A stretch of DNA of 64,000 nt, taken from assembly GCF_028830055.1 (NCBI RefSeq), contig NZ_CP101655.1, positions 3,167,129 to 3,231,128 of the forward strand, written 5' to 3'. The first letter of the stretch is position 1. Every line of letters starts with the position of its first letter. Shown in pieces: positions 34,282 through 42,798 of the stretch. Below the pieces are notes generated by a model. It saw only the letters and a list, made by a program, of their open reading frames with translations. It was not told the DNA's origin and searched no databases. The stretch comes from Pseudomonas serboccidentalis. GTDB taxonomy: Bacteria; Pseudomonadota; Gammaproteobacteria; Pseudomonadales; Pseudomonadaceae. The translations under genes were made by a program, and so were the position numbers.

Positions 34282-36039
34282 GTGGCATTGACGATTCTTG
34301 GCCTGTCCGGCGCCCTTAGCCATGACCCTTCAGCCGCCTTGTACATCGACGGCAAGCTGGTGGCGGCGGCTGAAGAAGAGCGCTTCGTCCGCGATAAGCA
34401 TGCAAAGAACCGCATGCCCTACGAATCGGCGAAGTTCTGCCTGGAGCAGGCCGGTATCAAGCCGTCCGACGTTGACGTGGTGGCGATTCCGTTCGCCCCG
34501 ATCAGCCTGTTCGGCAAGGCTCGCTGGCACTATGCCAAGCGTTACTGGTACGCCCCGGATCGCGCCCTCGATGCGATCCTGATGGGCAACCGTCGCTACA
34601 AGCGCTATCGCAACAAGATCGTCTGGTGCCTGGAGCAGCTGGGTTTTGATCCGAAGAAGATCAAGATCGAGCCGGTCGAGCACCACCTGGCTCACGCCTC
34701 CAGCGCCTACCACTGCTCGGGTTTCAAAGAGAAAACCGCGATCCTCGGCATCGACGGCAAGGGCGAGTACGCCACGACCTTCTTCGGTTACGGCGAAAAC
34801 GGCAAGATCCACAAGATCAAGGAATTCTTCGATCCGGACTCCCTCGGCGGCCTGTACGGCGCGATCACCGAGTTCCTCGGTTTCGAGATGCTCGACGGTG
34901 AGTTCAAGGTCATGGGCATGGCGCCGTACGGCGATGCCAGCAAATATGACTTCTCGCGTCTGGCCTCGTTCGAGAACGGCGAGCTGGTGATCAACACCGA
35001 CTACGCCAACGTGATTGGCCTGCGTCGCTACAAAGAGAAGGGCAAAGGCTTCTACTTCTCGCCGAAGCTGATCGAGTGGCTGGGTCCGAAGCGCGAAGGC
35101 GACATCGCCGACGAGCCGTACATCCACTACGCCGCGAGCATGCAAGCGCTGTTCGAGAAACTGGCGTTGCAGATGATCGACTACTACCTGGGCGACGTGC
35201 TCAAGGAAACCGGCAAACTGGCCTTCGCCGGTGGCTGCGCGTTGAACGTCAAGCTGAACCAGAAAATCATCGCCCGCGATGACATCAAGGAACTGTTCGT
35301 CCAGCCAGCGTCCGGCGATGCCGGTACGGCGGTCGGCGCAGCGGCCTATGTGTCCCACGCCCGTGGCGTACCGGTCGAGAAGATGGAACATGTCTACCTC
35401 GGCCCGTCGTACAGCAACGAAGACGTGATCGCCGCGTGCGCCCGTCACGAGAACAAGCCGACCTGGCGCAAGCTCGACAACATGCCGGAGCAGATCGCCA
35501 AAATCATGGTCGATGGCAACCCGGTGGCCTGGTTCCAGGGCCGCATGGAATTCGGTCCGCGTGCACTGGGTGGTCGTTCGATCATCGGTTGCCCGAGCGT
35601 GGCCGGTGTGGCTGACCGCATCAACCATCAGATCAAGTTCCGCGAGCGCTGGAGGCCTTTCTGCCCGTCGATGCTCGACACCGTGGCGCCACAGATGATC
35701 AAGATCGATCACCCGGCACCGTTCATGACCTTCACCTTCGAAGTGGCGGAAGAGTGGAAGACCCGCGTGCCGGAAGTCGTCCACGAAGACGGCACCTCCC
35801 GTGCCCAGGTGCTCAAGCGCGAATACAACCCGCGCTACTACGACATGATGAAGGCGCTGGAAAATCTCACCGGCAACGGCGTGTCGCTGAACACCTCGCT
35901 GAACCGTCGTGGTGAACCGATGATCTGCTCACCGACCGACGCCCTGAACATGTTCTTCGGCTCCGATCTGCAGTACCTGATCATGGAAGACATTCTGGTG
36001 GTCAAAGAGGGTGCAAACGCTTATGACTCGCTCGGCTGA
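34282..36039 (+). CDS. wapO: WapO-like LPS carbamoyltransferase (NodU/CmcH family)
   Basis: 585 residues, the size of PA5005. The YrdC/TsaD-like N-terminal domain starts MALTILGLSGALSHDPSAAL and continues with EEERFVRDKHAKNRMPY; HHLAHASSAYH is the metal-binding signature. GGCALNVKLNQKI and WFQGRMEFGPRALGGRSI are the NodU/CmcH blocks, and the C-terminal domain has FRERWRPFCPSML and NTSLNRRGEPMI. The family carbamoylates sugars using carbamoyl phosphate. In P. aeruginosa this gene carbamoylates core heptose. GTG 34282 is chosen for AAGAGG nine bases upstream; an earlier in-frame start overlaps the promoter. Confidence 0.88.
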   Translation: MALTILGLSGALSHDPSAALYIDGKLVAAAEEERFVRDKHAKNRMPYESAKFCLEQAGIKPSDVDVVAIPFAPISLFGKARWHYAKRYWYAPDRALDAILMGNRRYKRYRNKIVWCLEQLGFDPKKIKIEPVEHHLAHASSAYHCSGFKEKTAILGIDGKGEYATTFFGYGENGKIHKIKEFFDPDSLGGLYGAITEFLGFEMLDGEFKVMGMAPYGDASKYDFSRLASFENGELVINTDYANVIGLRRYKEKGKGFYFSPKLIEWLGPKREGDIADEPYIHYAASMQALFEKLALQMIDYYLGDVLKETGKLAFAGGCALNVKLNQKIIARDDIKELFVQPASGDAGTAVGAAAYVSHARGVPVEKMEHVYLGPSYSNEDVIAACARHENKPTWRKLDNMPEQIAKIMVDGNPVAWFQGRMEFGPRALGGRSIIGCPSVAGVADRINHQIKFRERWRPFCPSMLDTVAPQMIKIDHPAPFMTFTFEVAEEWKTRVPEVVHEDGTSRAQVLKREYNPRYYDMMKALENLTGNGVSLNTSLNRRGEPMICSPTDALNMFFGSDLQYLIMEDILVVKEGANAYDSLG

Positions 36040-37153
36040 ACGCCATGTGCTGCAGTTCTGTCACGGCTATGACGGGCCGTTCCTCGACTGCGCACGGCAG
36101 TACGCCAGCCTGTTCGCGGGCACCGGTTATCGGGTGACCACGGTCTTTCTGACCGGGGCCGCCGACAGCGAGGTGGCCGCCGCGTGTGCTTCCGATGAAG
36201 TGTTGTTCATGGAATACAGCTCCAAGGCCATTCGTGGCCTGAAGCTGGGCGCCATCGGCGATCTGCGCAAGATCGCCGCTTCACGCAATTTCAGTTTCTG
36301 CATCGCCCATCGCTTCAAGCCGATCTACATCGCCTTGCTCGGCACGTCGCTGCCGGTGATTGGCGTGCACCACGCGTTTGACGATTACAAACGCGGCACG
36401 CGCAAGCTGTTCGCGCACATTTTCCGCAAGCGCCTGAGCCTGCTCGGTGTATCCGACGCGGTGCGCGACGACATGCGTCGTTGTCTGCCGAAATGGCCGT
36501 CCACCCGCATCCAGACCCTGTACAACCGCATCGACGTGCCGGCCTTGCAGGCCAGTCAGGTGTCGGCTCGCGAAGCCCGCGAGACCCTGGGGCTGGCGGC
36601 GGATGCGTTTATTGTCGGCAACGTCGGACGGCTGCACCCGGACAAGGATCAGGCCACGTTGCTGCACGGCTTTGCTGCAGCGTTGCCCGGTCTGCCGGGA
36701 AACAGCCAACTGGTGATCCTCGGCAAGGGCCGTCTGGAGCAGGACCTCAAGGAGCTGGCGCGCGAGCTGGGCATCGGTGACCGGGTGCTGTTTCTCGGCC
36801 AGGTACCGGATGCGCGCAATTACTTCCGCGCCTTCGATGTGTTTGCCCTGAGTTCCGATCACGAACCGTTCGGCATGGTGCTGCTGGAGGCCATGGCCGC
36901 CGGCGTTCCTTTGCTCGCCACCGCGTGTGGCGGGGCGAGGGAAGTGGTCGAAGGCGTGGGTATCCTGTTCCCGCTGGGCGATGCCGAACACCTTGCACAA
37001 GGTCTGCAACATTTGGCGGGTATGGATGATCAGCAACGCCGGCAGTGCGCCGAGCTGATGCTCGATCGCCTGCGTGAGCGTTTCTCCGACCGTGCGGTGC
37101 GCGACACCTTCTGGCGTCTGCCGCAAGTTACCGATCTGGCACCGAGGGGCTGA
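36023..37153 (+). CDS. wapH: WapH-like core glycosyltransferase (GT4)
   Basis: 376 residues. GT-B fold with VLQFCHGYDGPFLDCARQYA at the start and VGNVGRLHPDKDQATLLHGF. The nucleotide-sugar motif DHEPFGMVLLEAMAAGVPLL has the E-x7-E arrangement. It matches PA5004 in position and size, which adds an outer-core glucose. The ATG at 36023 overlaps the wapO stop by 17 bases; GTG 36011 is in frame but sits on the ribosome site. The TGATG junction with the next gene implies coupling. Confidence 0.85.
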   Translation: MTRSAERHVLQFCHGYDGPFLDCARQYASLFAGTGYRVTTVFLTGAADSEVAAACASDEVLFMEYSSKAIRGLKLGAIGDLRKIAASRNFSFCIAHRFKPIYIALLGTSLPVIGVHHAFDDYKRGTRKLFAHIFRKRLSLLGVSDAVRDDMRRCLPKWPSTRIQTLYNRIDVPALQASQVSAREARETLGLAADAFIVGNVGRLHPDKDQATLLHGFAAALPGLPGNSQLVILGKGRLEQDLKELARELGIGDRVLFLGQVPDARNYFRAFDVFALSSDHEPFGMVLLEAMAAGVPLLATACGGAREVVEGVGILFPLGDAEHLAQGLQHLAGMDDQQRRQCAELMLDRLRERFSDRAVRDTFWRLPQVTDLAPRG

Positions 37154-38049
37154 TGCTCAACCGATTTCAAGGCTGGCGCGAGCGTGGCTGGTCGCCCGTT
37201 GACGCCTCCATCTATGCAACCGCCTGGCAGCGTTTTGGCGGTAGCGTCGCAACGCATCCGCTGGTGGTCGAACGTCTGGCCGCGCTGGCCGGTATCCCGG
37301 TGCGTTATCTGGCCTGGGAGCAGGGCGGCGAAGTCAAAGCGGCGATCCCGACCTGGGGCCGCGACCTGGCCCTGTCCAAGGACGTGCTCAAGCGCAACGG
37401 CAAGAAAGGCCTGTTCGATCTCGGCAATGCCGAACTGATCCTGCCCGCTGCTGCCGATGCCCAGGCACCGCTGCGTCATCGCGCGCGCTATCTGTCGGCG
37501 CTCAACGAAAACCGCTTCAGCGGCATGAAGTTGCAGACCGAGCAACTGGCCATGGCCCGCACCCCCGAAGAACTGTCGAAGAAATTTCGCTACAACCAGC
37601 GCCGCGAACTGCGTCTGCTGGAAGAAGCGGGCGGTGTGGTGCGCCCGGTCGGCGAGTTTTCCAGTGCCGAGCTGGCGGCGATCTACTGCGACTTGTTCCA
37701 GCGCCGCTGGGGCTTCCCGGCCACTGGCGCGGCGCGCATGGCCGAGGTCATCGAGCTGCTGCGCGAACTGCTGATCGGCTCGGTGATCTTCCTCAACGAT
37801 GCGCCGATCGCGATTCAACTGGTGTACCGCGTCGAAGCGCCGGAGTGGATCAGCGTTGAGTACATCAACGGCGGTGTCGATCCCGAAACCCGCGAATTCA
37901 GCCCTGGCAGCGTGTTGAGCTTCCTCAATACGCAAAGCGCCTGGGAACACGCGCGAGCACTGAACAAGCCGCTGCGGTTTTCCTTCGGTCGTGCCGACCG
38001 TGAATACAAGGATCGCTGGTGCAATCCTGTGCCGGTGTTCACCGTATGA
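37153..38049 (+). CDS. Mig-14 family protein (GNAT/FemAB-like fold)
   Basis: 298 residues. RFQGWRERGWSPVDASIYAT and the block KKFRYNQRRELRLLEEAGG match the Mig-14 family. YCDLFQRRWGFPATGAARMA and SVIFLNDAPIAIQLVYRVE look like the acyl-transfer half of a GNAT/FemAB fold, ending FSFGRADREYKDRWCNPVPV. Salmonella Mig-14 promotes resistance to cationic peptides; P. aeruginosa PA5003 is the counterpart. The reaction is unknown, but placement among LPS genes suggests a surface modification. It shares a base with wapH and overlaps dnpA by four. Confidence 0.85.
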   Translation: MLNRFQGWRERGWSPVDASIYATAWQRFGGSVATHPLVVERLAALAGIPVRYLAWEQGGEVKAAIPTWGRDLALSKDVLKRNGKKGLFDLGNAELILPAAADAQAPLRHRARYLSALNENRFSGMKLQTEQLAMARTPEELSKKFRYNQRRELRLLEEAGGVVRPVGEFSSAELAAIYCDLFQRRWGFPATGAARMAEVIELLRELLIGSVIFLNDAPIAIQLVYRVEAPEWISVEYINGGVDPETREFSPGSVLSFLNTQSAWEHARALNKPLRFSFGRADREYKDRWCNPVPVFTV

Positions 38050-39494
38050 GTCAGCCCATGAGCCGCAAACAACAACTGCTCAAACGTCATCGTCGCAATA
38101 AACGCATCACGTTGCTGATCGCCCTGATCGTATTGATCGCGCTCGGTGTGCTGGTGGCGTGGTGGTTGCCGTTGGTGCTCGCGGTGGTCGGCTGGATCGC
38201 CCACGAAGCGTGGTTTGCCGATCATCTGTTCTACTCGCCGAAAGACGATTACCAGTACAGTTTTCCGCCGTTCACGCCGCAGCCGAAGGTCCATCTGAAC
38301 GGTGAGCAATTGCGCCTGGACGAGGGCGTGATGCTGGTGGAGGAGGCCACGCTGATCCTCGCGGTGCGCGTCAAAAGCAGCTGGCTCGGACGCTTCTTCG
38401 ATCCACGTGTCGAACTGCTCGGCGGGACGCACCCGGATGCGCAAACCTTTGAGCGCGGCGTCAACGGCCTGCGTTACCTGAACCTCAGCGGTCAGGCGCA
38501 AGCCCTGTCGCAAGGTCAGTTGCGTCTGCGCGGGCGGTTCTGCCGGGTGACCGGTGAGCCGGTGCTGTGGGCGCTGGAACAACCTGATTATCGCCGTCAA
38601 CGCGTGATGGTGATTGCACCGCACGCCGACGATGCCGAGCTGGCCGCCTATGGCTTGTACAGCCAGGCCGATGAAACCTGGATCGTCACCCTCACCGCTG
38701 GCGAGATCGAAGCCGAACATTATCAGCAGATGGGCATGAGCAAGGTTGAGGCCGCGCGGCTCAAGGGCCGTCTGCGTGCCTGGGACAGCCTGACCGTACC
38801 ACGTTGGGCCGGCGTGCCGCAGGAACACTGCGTGCAGCTCGGTTATTTCTGCCTGCAACTGGCGGCGATGCAAGCCGCGCCGAATCTGGCAGTGGGCTCG
38901 CGGGAAGCTGACCTGAACGACACGCGACTGTTTCGTCAGTTGAATCCGTTCACCTTGCCGGGGGACGCCGACGGCGCGCCGACCTGGAACAATTTGCTGG
39001 CTGATCTGCGTGAAGTGCTGCTGCGCGCCCGCCCGGACGTGATCGTGCTGCCGCATCTGACGCTCGATCCGCACCCTGATCATATCTGCGCGCAACACGC
39101 CGTCTTGCAGGCCTTGCACGGCCTCGACTGGCAGCCGACGCTGCTCGGTTACGCCAACCATCTGCACGACAACGACCGCTGGCCGATGGGCAACACCGGA
39201 CAGGGCATTGCGCTGCCGCCGGCCTTTGATTCGAGCGTGGCGATGCAGCCGCTGTGCCTGCCGCTGTCCATCGAACAGCAGCGGGACAAGGCCATGGCGC
39301 TGGGCATGATGCATGACTTGCAGCCACCGGCACCGTTCAAGCGTCGTCTGCGCCGAGTCATTCAGCGCCTGCTGGCCGGTCGGGCAACCTCGGTCTACGG
39401 GGAAAACGAGTTTTTTCGAAAAGCGGTCAGACGCCAGGAATTGTTCTGGTTATTGAAGCACGGTGAACCGGGCGATCAGCGGGGAGAGTCATGA
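38046..39494 (+). CDS. dnpA: DnpA: PIG-L family de-N-acetylase
   Basis: 482 residues. An N-terminal membrane anchor (about 20-50, LLIALIVLIALGVLVAWWLP) precedes a soluble domain with the metal-binding PIG-L motifs APHADDAELAAYG and DPHPDHICAQHAVLQ. PA5002 (DnpA) is a de-N-acetylase in the same operon whose loss lowers persister formation after fluoroquinolone. The substrate is probably an LPS or surface amino sugar. ATG 38046 overlaps the Mig-14 stop (ATGA). A second ATG twelve bases on is possible. Confidence 0.87.
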   Translation: MSQPMSRKQQLLKRHRRNKRITLLIALIVLIALGVLVAWWLPLVLAVVGWIAHEAWFADHLFYSPKDDYQYSFPPFTPQPKVHLNGEQLRLDEGVMLVEEATLILAVRVKSSWLGRFFDPRVELLGGTHPDAQTFERGVNGLRYLNLSGQAQALSQGQLRLRGRFCRVTGEPVLWALEQPDYRRQRVMVIAPHADDAELAAYGLYSQADETWIVTLTAGEIEAEHYQQMGMSKVEAARLKGRLRAWDSLTVPRWAGVPQEHCVQLGYFCLQLAAMQAAPNLAVGSREADLNDTRLFRQLNPFTLPGDADGAPTWNNLLADLREVLLRARPDVIVLPHLTLDPHPDHICAQHAVLQALHGLDWQPTLLGYANHLHDNDRWPMGNTGQGIALPPAFDSSVAMQPLCLPLSIEQQRDKAMALGMMHDLQPPAPFKRRLRRVIQRLLAGRATSVYGENEFFRKAVRRQELFWLLKHGEPGDQRGES

Positions 39495-40645
39495 GTCAAC
39501 GGTCCAAGGTGTTGCAGCTGCAACCCGACTACAACGTCAAAGCCCATGACTTCGCCGACCTGGCCGAGCAGATCGTCAAGGCGTTGCCGTCGGATCGCTA
39601 TGAGGTCACTGCTGCGTTTCTGCGCGGCAAGCCCGGGCCGGGCGAGCCGGTCAGCCGGGCCGACCGTTCGGTGTATTTCGAGTTTTCCGACAAGTCGCTC
39701 AAGGGCATGCGTCTGCGGGCGATGTGGCAGCTGTACAAGTTCTGCCGCCGGGAAAAGTTCGACGTGGTGATCTGCAACCGCTTCAAACCGGTGAACATGA
39801 TGCTTGCGCTCAACCGCTGGTTGAAGGTGCCGCTGTGCATCGGCATCTCCCACGGTTTCGGCGAATACGATCGTTTTTACCGGCGCCGCCAGACTCAGCG
39901 CCTGATCGACCGCCACTGGCGGTTCGTCGGGGTGTCGCCGGCGGTTAAACAGTACCTGCTGGACTGCGATTGCGGATTTACCGACCAGAACACCTACGCG
40001 ATTACCAATGCTATCGACATCGAGCAGGCCGAAGGCTTGCAGCACAGCCGCGAAAAAGCTCGCGAGTTGCTGGGCATCGATCCGAATGTGCGTTTGATCG
40101 GCGCGTTGGGGCGATTGGTGTCGGTCAAGGGCCATACTTATCTGCTACAGGCTTTTGCCGCGCTGAAAGACAAATACCCGAACACGCAGTTGGCGATCAT
40201 CGGTGCCGGACGCCTGCAAGCGCCGCTGGCCGCCGAGATCGACCAACTGGGCCTGAGCGGCCGTGCGCACCTGCTGGGTTTCAAGGAAAACGCCCTGCAA
40301 TACGTGCGCGCGTTCGACATCTGGACCATGCCGTCGCTGGCCGAAGGCCTGGGGTTGGCACTGCTCGAAGGTATGAGCGGCCACTTGCCGGTAATCGCCT
40401 CGAACGTGCCGGCCATGTTGCCGCTGATCGAGGGTGCCGGCGGCCTGGCGATCACGCCCAAGGATGTGCCGAGCCTGGTCGCCGCGCTGGATAACTACCT
40501 GGCGCTGTCGGACGACGAGCTCAAGGCCAAGGGCGAGCAGGCCTACCGCTATCTGCAGGAACAGCACGACATCGAGGTGTTCCGTCAGCAATACCTGGAC
40601 CTGATCGACTCTGGCCTTGAGCAGGCTCGCAAGGAACAGCCGTGA
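39491..40645 (+). CDS. ssg: Ssg: surface-sugar glycosyltransferase (GT4)
   Basis: 384 residues. VLQLQPDYNVKAHDFADLAE starts the protein. FDVVICNRFKPVNMMLALNR, LIGALGRLVSVKGHTYLLQA and MPSLAEGLGLALLEGMSGHL give the GT4 pattern. It matches PA5001/Ssg in order and size; Ssg is needed for LPS core/O-antigen and exopolysaccharide and for phage and motility traits. It overlaps dnpA by four bases and wapR by four bases. Confidence 0.87.
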   Translation: MSQRSKVLQLQPDYNVKAHDFADLAEQIVKALPSDRYEVTAAFLRGKPGPGEPVSRADRSVYFEFSDKSLKGMRLRAMWQLYKFCRREKFDVVICNRFKPVNMMLALNRWLKVPLCIGISHGFGEYDRFYRRRQTQRLIDRHWRFVGVSPAVKQYLLDCDCGFTDQNTYAITNAIDIEQAEGLQHSREKARELLGIDPNVRLIGALGRLVSVKGHTYLLQAFAALKDKYPNTQLAIIGAGRLQAPLAAEIDQLGLSGRAHLLGFKENALQYVRAFDIWTMPSLAEGLGLALLEGMSGHLPVIASNVPAMLPLIEGAGGLAITPKDVPSLVAALDNYLALSDDELKAKGEQAYRYLQEQHDIEVFRQQYLDLIDSGLEQARKEQP

Positions 40646-40695
40646 GCGAAGAACAAGCCGTGAGCGAAGACAAAGCCATCAGCGAAGCAGACGCC
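40642..40695 (+). repeat. Three tandem 18-base units at the wapR start
   Basis: 40642-40659 and 40660-40677 are GTGAGCGAAGAACAAGCC and GTGAGCGAAGACAAAGCC. The third, 40678-40695, begins ATCAGCGAAGC. They encode the related hexapeptides SEEQA/SEDKA/SEADA, and the first two each start with GTG. Confidence 0.85.
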
Positions 40696-41562
40696 CTCGT
40701 CACCGTCATCATCGCCTCGTACAACCACGGCCCGTACATTGAGGAAAGCATCCTCAGCGTTCTCAATCAGAGCTACAAGAACATCGAGTTGTTGGTAGTC
40801 GATGACGGTTCGAAAGACGACAGCGTCGAGCGCATCAGCGCGCTGCAGGCGCAGTACGGTTTCGATTTTCGTGTGCAGCAGAATCAGGGCCTGACCAACA
40901 CCCTCAACGGTGCCATCGCCCGTTCGAAGGGTAGCCTGATCGTGCCATTCGGCTCCGACGACATCATGTACCCGGAGCGGATCGCCACCCAGGTGGCGTA
41001 CATGGACGGCAAGCCTGAAGTCGGGATCTGTGCCGGCAACATCGAGTTGATGCACGCCGACGGCAGCCTTTACCCGGAGAAGCGTCAGCGCCGCGACGTG
41101 CCGTTCCGCCGCCTCGATTTCGATGACATGTTCCTTGAGCGCAAGCCTTACCCACCGGCACCGACCCTGATGATCCGTCGCGAGGCGTTGGAAAAGGTGG
41201 GTGGGTTCGACCCGACGATTCGTCTTGAAGACCTGTACATCGAGCTGAAGGTGACCCGCGCCGGTTACTTCATCGATGGCCTGAACGTGGTGATGGCGCG
41301 CTACCGCAAGCACGCCACCAACTCGTACAAAAACCATCGCTTCATGATCGAGAACATTCTGCGCACCTATGCGCTATTCAGCGATCATCCGCTGTACGAC
41401 GAAGTGCGCTTCAAGGCGCTGAACTCAATGTTCCTCAAGACCGCCAACCGCAATCGCAAGCTGGCGCGTGAGCTGCTGGCGCAGATCCCGTTCAAGGCCT
41501 GGAACAAGAAGACCTGGCGCGGCTTGGGGCGTTTGCTCTTTTCTCCGCTGGAAAAGGATTGA
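40642..41562 (+). CDS. wapR: WapR-like rhamnosyltransferase (GT2)
   Basis: 306 residues of GT-A fold. VTVIIASYNHGPYIEESILS opens the domain, and VVDDGSKDDSVERI and FGSDDIMYPERIATQ are the nucleotide and DxD blocks. FDPTIRLEDLYIELKVTRAG is the acceptor ED motif. P. aeruginosa WapR adds the alpha-1,3 rhamnose that receives O-antigen. GTG 40642 follows AAGGAACAGCC; a second GTG at 40660 lies in the tandem repeat and would also work. Last gene of the plus-strand run; it converges on the acyltransferase gene. Confidence 0.86.
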   Translation: MSEEQAVSEDKAISEADALVTVIIASYNHGPYIEESILSVLNQSYKNIELLVVDDGSKDDSVERISALQAQYGFDFRVQQNQGLTNTLNGAIARSKGSLIVPFGSDDIMYPERIATQVAYMDGKPEVGICAGNIELMHADGSLYPEKRQRRDVPFRRLDFDDMFLERKPYPPAPTLMIRREALEKVGGFDPTIRLEDLYIELKVTRAGYFIDGLNVVMARYRKHATNSYKNHRFMIENILRTYALFSDHPLYDEVRFKALNSMFLKTANRNRKLARELLAQIPFKAWNKKTWRGLGRLLFSPLEKD

Positions 41563-41571
41563 GGCGACGGT

Positions 41572-41590
41572 CGCTCGCTCTCAGCGAGCG
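41572..41590. terminator. Hairpin between convergent wapR and acyltransferase genes
   Basis: CGCTCGCT, loop CTC, AGCGAGCG. It overlaps the last codons of the acyltransferase gene and starts nine bases beyond the wapR stop. A bidirectional terminator is plausible, but there is no T run on either side. Confidence 0.5.
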
Positions 41591-42798
41591 GCTTTCTCCG
41601 GCAGGCGCTTTTCACCCTTCTGGCGCTGACGCAACCAGTGCACAACCTTCTTGCCGACAGCCATGCCCGGTTGCTCGATATAGAGAAACGTCGCGCTGCT
41701 GATCAGAATCAGCAAGCACGTGCAGACAGCCACCAAGGGCAGGTACACCGACGTTTCCCGCGCATCGATATCCAGCAGCAGCGGTAGCCGTTGCACCATC
41801 AGCCACAGGACGAACCCGTGCAGCAGATAGGTGCTGTAGCTGATCTCGCCGAGCCAGCGAATGCTGCGTGGTTTCAGCGCACCGAACAGATCATTGCCGG
41901 ACGCGACGATCACGAAAAACAGTCCCAGCAAAAACAGCGGTGCAGTCTTGAACGCTCGGTTGAACGCGGTGAACGCAATCACCAGCGCGAGCACAGCGAT
42001 GATGCTCGCCAGGCGCGACTGGCTCCACGCCACGAGCGCCGGCCGACGGATCCAGTACGCGGCGGCGATGCCACCGAGAAAGCTCGCCAGAAAGTGCTTC
42101 TTCAGCGAATGCTCCCAGCCGATGAGTTGGTACAGCGCGTAGATGCCGATCAGGCACAGCACCACTTGCAACCAGCTGCCGCGGTAGATGAACACCAATC
42201 CGGCCAGTGGCAGCGCCAGGTAGAAAAACACCTCATAAGCCAGCGTCCAGGTGACGTTGGATATCAGCATGCCGGAGTGGGGGTACTGGTTGATGTCCGG
42301 CCGGTCGAACGTCAGCCAGGCGAGAATCTGCTTGGACAGTTCCAGGCCAGGCTCTTTCAGTTGCCAGTTCTGCAAGTGGAAGATCGACACGAACACCAGC
42401 AGCATCAGCGGCAGGTACAGCGGATACAGGCGAAATACCCGTGAAACGCCGAACGCCAGCCAGTCGTGGTTGCGTCCTTGCGCGAGCAGGCGGCTCCAGA
42501 ACAGAAACCCGGTAATCATGAAGAACAGCGCAACGCTGCCCTGACCCAGCATCGAATAGAAGTTGCTCGGAGGGAAGTCGATTACCCCGGTGCGCAAGAA
42601 GATCCAGGTAATGATCGAGTGGTGCACGAATACACCAAACGCCAGATAGCCGCGCAGTCCGTCGATGCTGGCATAACGGCTTTCGCCGGAATGCTGCAGG
42701 TGCCGGGCGATTTTCGGTACCGCGCGCAATAGCAGGGCGGAGGTGGCGATGGCCAGCAGATAGGCGACCAGCGCAAATAGAGGATTGTTTTCAGTCAT
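41581..42798 (-). CDS. Acyltransferase 3 family membrane protein (OafA-like)
   Basis: 405 residues with about ten hydrophobic segments. After a first segment, YASIDGLRGYLAFGVFVHHS carries the DGLRG and the catalytic-like His of the acyltransferase 3 family. ALFFMITGFLFWSRL and WLGEISYSTYLLHGFVLW are typical later blocks. Such proteins O-acetylate surface polysaccharides. Its start codon overlaps the stop of the WaaL-kinase gene (TGATG), so the two are translationally coupled and probably act on the same glycan. Confidence 0.85.
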   Translation of the reverse strand: MTENNPLFALVAYLLAIATSALLLRAVPKIARHLQHSGESRYASIDGLRGYLAFGVFVHHSIITWIFLRTGVIDFPPSNFYSMLGQGSVALFFMITGFLFWSRLLAQGRNHDWLAFGVSRVFRLYPLYLPLMLLVFVSIFHLQNWQLKEPGLELSKQILAWLTFDRPDINQYPHSGMLISNVTWTLAYEVFFYLALPLAGLVFIYRGSWLQVVLCLIGIYALYQLIGWEHSLKKHFLASFLGGIAAAYWIRRPALVAWSQSRLASIIAVLALVIAFTAFNRAFKTAPLFLLGLFFVIVASGNDLFGALKPRSIRWLGEISYSTYLLHGFVLWLMVQRLPLLLDIDARETSVYLPLVAVCTCLLILISSATFLYIEQPGMAVGKKVVHWLRQRQKGEKRLPEKAAR

